36,242 bases of DNA from Streptomyces regalis (GTDB taxonomy: Bacteria > Actinomycetota > Actinomycetes > Streptomycetales > Streptomycetaceae): NCBI RefSeq assembly GCF_001509475.1, contig NZ_LLZG01000421.1, forward strand, positions 1-36,242, read 5' to 3'. The position numbers and the translations under genes are program-made. The notes under the pieces were generated by a model. It was not told the DNA's origin. It worked only from the letters and a program-made list of their open reading frames with translations, and ran no database searches. Of this stretch, positions 36,227-36,242 are shown in pieces (positions within the stretch are counted from its first letter, which is position 1; the number at the start of each line of letters is the position of its first letter).

Positions 36227-36242
36227 ATGCCCCCCACCTGGG
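36227..36242 (+). CDS. Start of a rightward gene cut by the window end
   Basis: ATG at 36227 is preceded by GGGAGA at a good distance and by an in-frame TAG four codons earlier, so it is a plausible start. Only MPPTW is visible. It is divergent from the XRE/DUF397 operon. The gap 36107-36226 holds a nine-C run and the possible micro-ORF on the other strand. Confidence 0.5.

Noticed and set aside
1..36242. tRNA, rRNA, riboswitch or insertion-sequence content
   Set aside because: No transposase-like protein, terminal inverted repeats with target duplications, or recognisable structured RNA was seen by eye; a covariance-model search was not possible.

Overview
This is a high-GC actinobacterial chromosome segment, almost certainly from a Streptomyces. 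The codon use is strongly GC3-biased, and the window holds the classic dnaK-grpE-dnaJ-hspR operon with HAIR operators. It also holds lineage-typical families: DUF5701, DUF397 with an XRE/DUF5753 regulator, a DUF2637-like protein, and FG-GAP and PA14/FN3 secreted proteins. No tRNA, rRNA, CRISPR array, transposase or phage structural gene was seen.

Layout. 0-3.6 kb: two tandem, recently duplicated secreted PA14/fibronectin-III proteins (the first cut by the window edge), followed by a decayed fragment. 3.9-5.1 kb: a small secreted coiled-coil protein and an NmrA-type NAD(P)-binding protein behind a SoxR/MerR-type promoter. 5.2-9.5 kb: the heat-shock operon, running leftward, with HspR feeding back on HAIR sites at its own promoter and a terminator behind hspR. 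9.5-13.1 kb: a WecA/MraY-like membrane protein with a partly degenerate active site, divergent from a large membrane Fe-S oxidoreductase of the EtfD (Rv0338c) type. 13.1-15.4 kb: membrane and zinc-ribbon proteins, and an AT-richer DUF2637-like pair. 15.5-17.8 kb: an MFS exporter coupled to a short ChrB-like protein, and a GNAT acetyltransferase. 17.8-20.6 kb: a redox module consisting of an NmrA-type SDR divergent from an Rrf2 regulator that matches RsrR (Glu8, Trp9, His12 and Cys90 are in place), with two inverted-repeat operators between them, followed by a TetX-like flavin monooxygenase. 20.6-22.8 kb: a DUF5701 protein and a VCBS/FG-GAP lipoprotein.

22.8-27.1 kb: a four-gene leftward operon headed by an ESX/WXG100-like small protein and a large helical WXG-like protein, divergent from a protein with a Gly/Asp tail. 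27.1-30.6 kb: a SnoaL/NTF2-like protein behind a second SoxR/MerR-type operator, and two tandem FG-GAP propeller proteins. 30.6-31.6 kb: a second DUF5701 copy (inverted relative to the first) flanked by DUF397 gene remnants. 31.6-36.2 kb: a secreted GH5 glycosidase, a polytopic membrane protein, an alpha/beta hydrolase, a DUF397 + XRE/DUF5753 pair, and the first codons of a rightward gene.

Theme. The window is unusually rich in redox-linked control. Two promoters have the MerR/SoxR architecture (19-bp spacer with a dyad, start codon at about +1), and there is one RsrR module. The most promising leads are these redox circuits, the helically phased TGTCG array in front of the TetX-like gene, the ECF-type promoter conserved between the two DUF5701 paralogues, and the ESX-like operon. 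All functional statements are read from sequence only; no database search was run.
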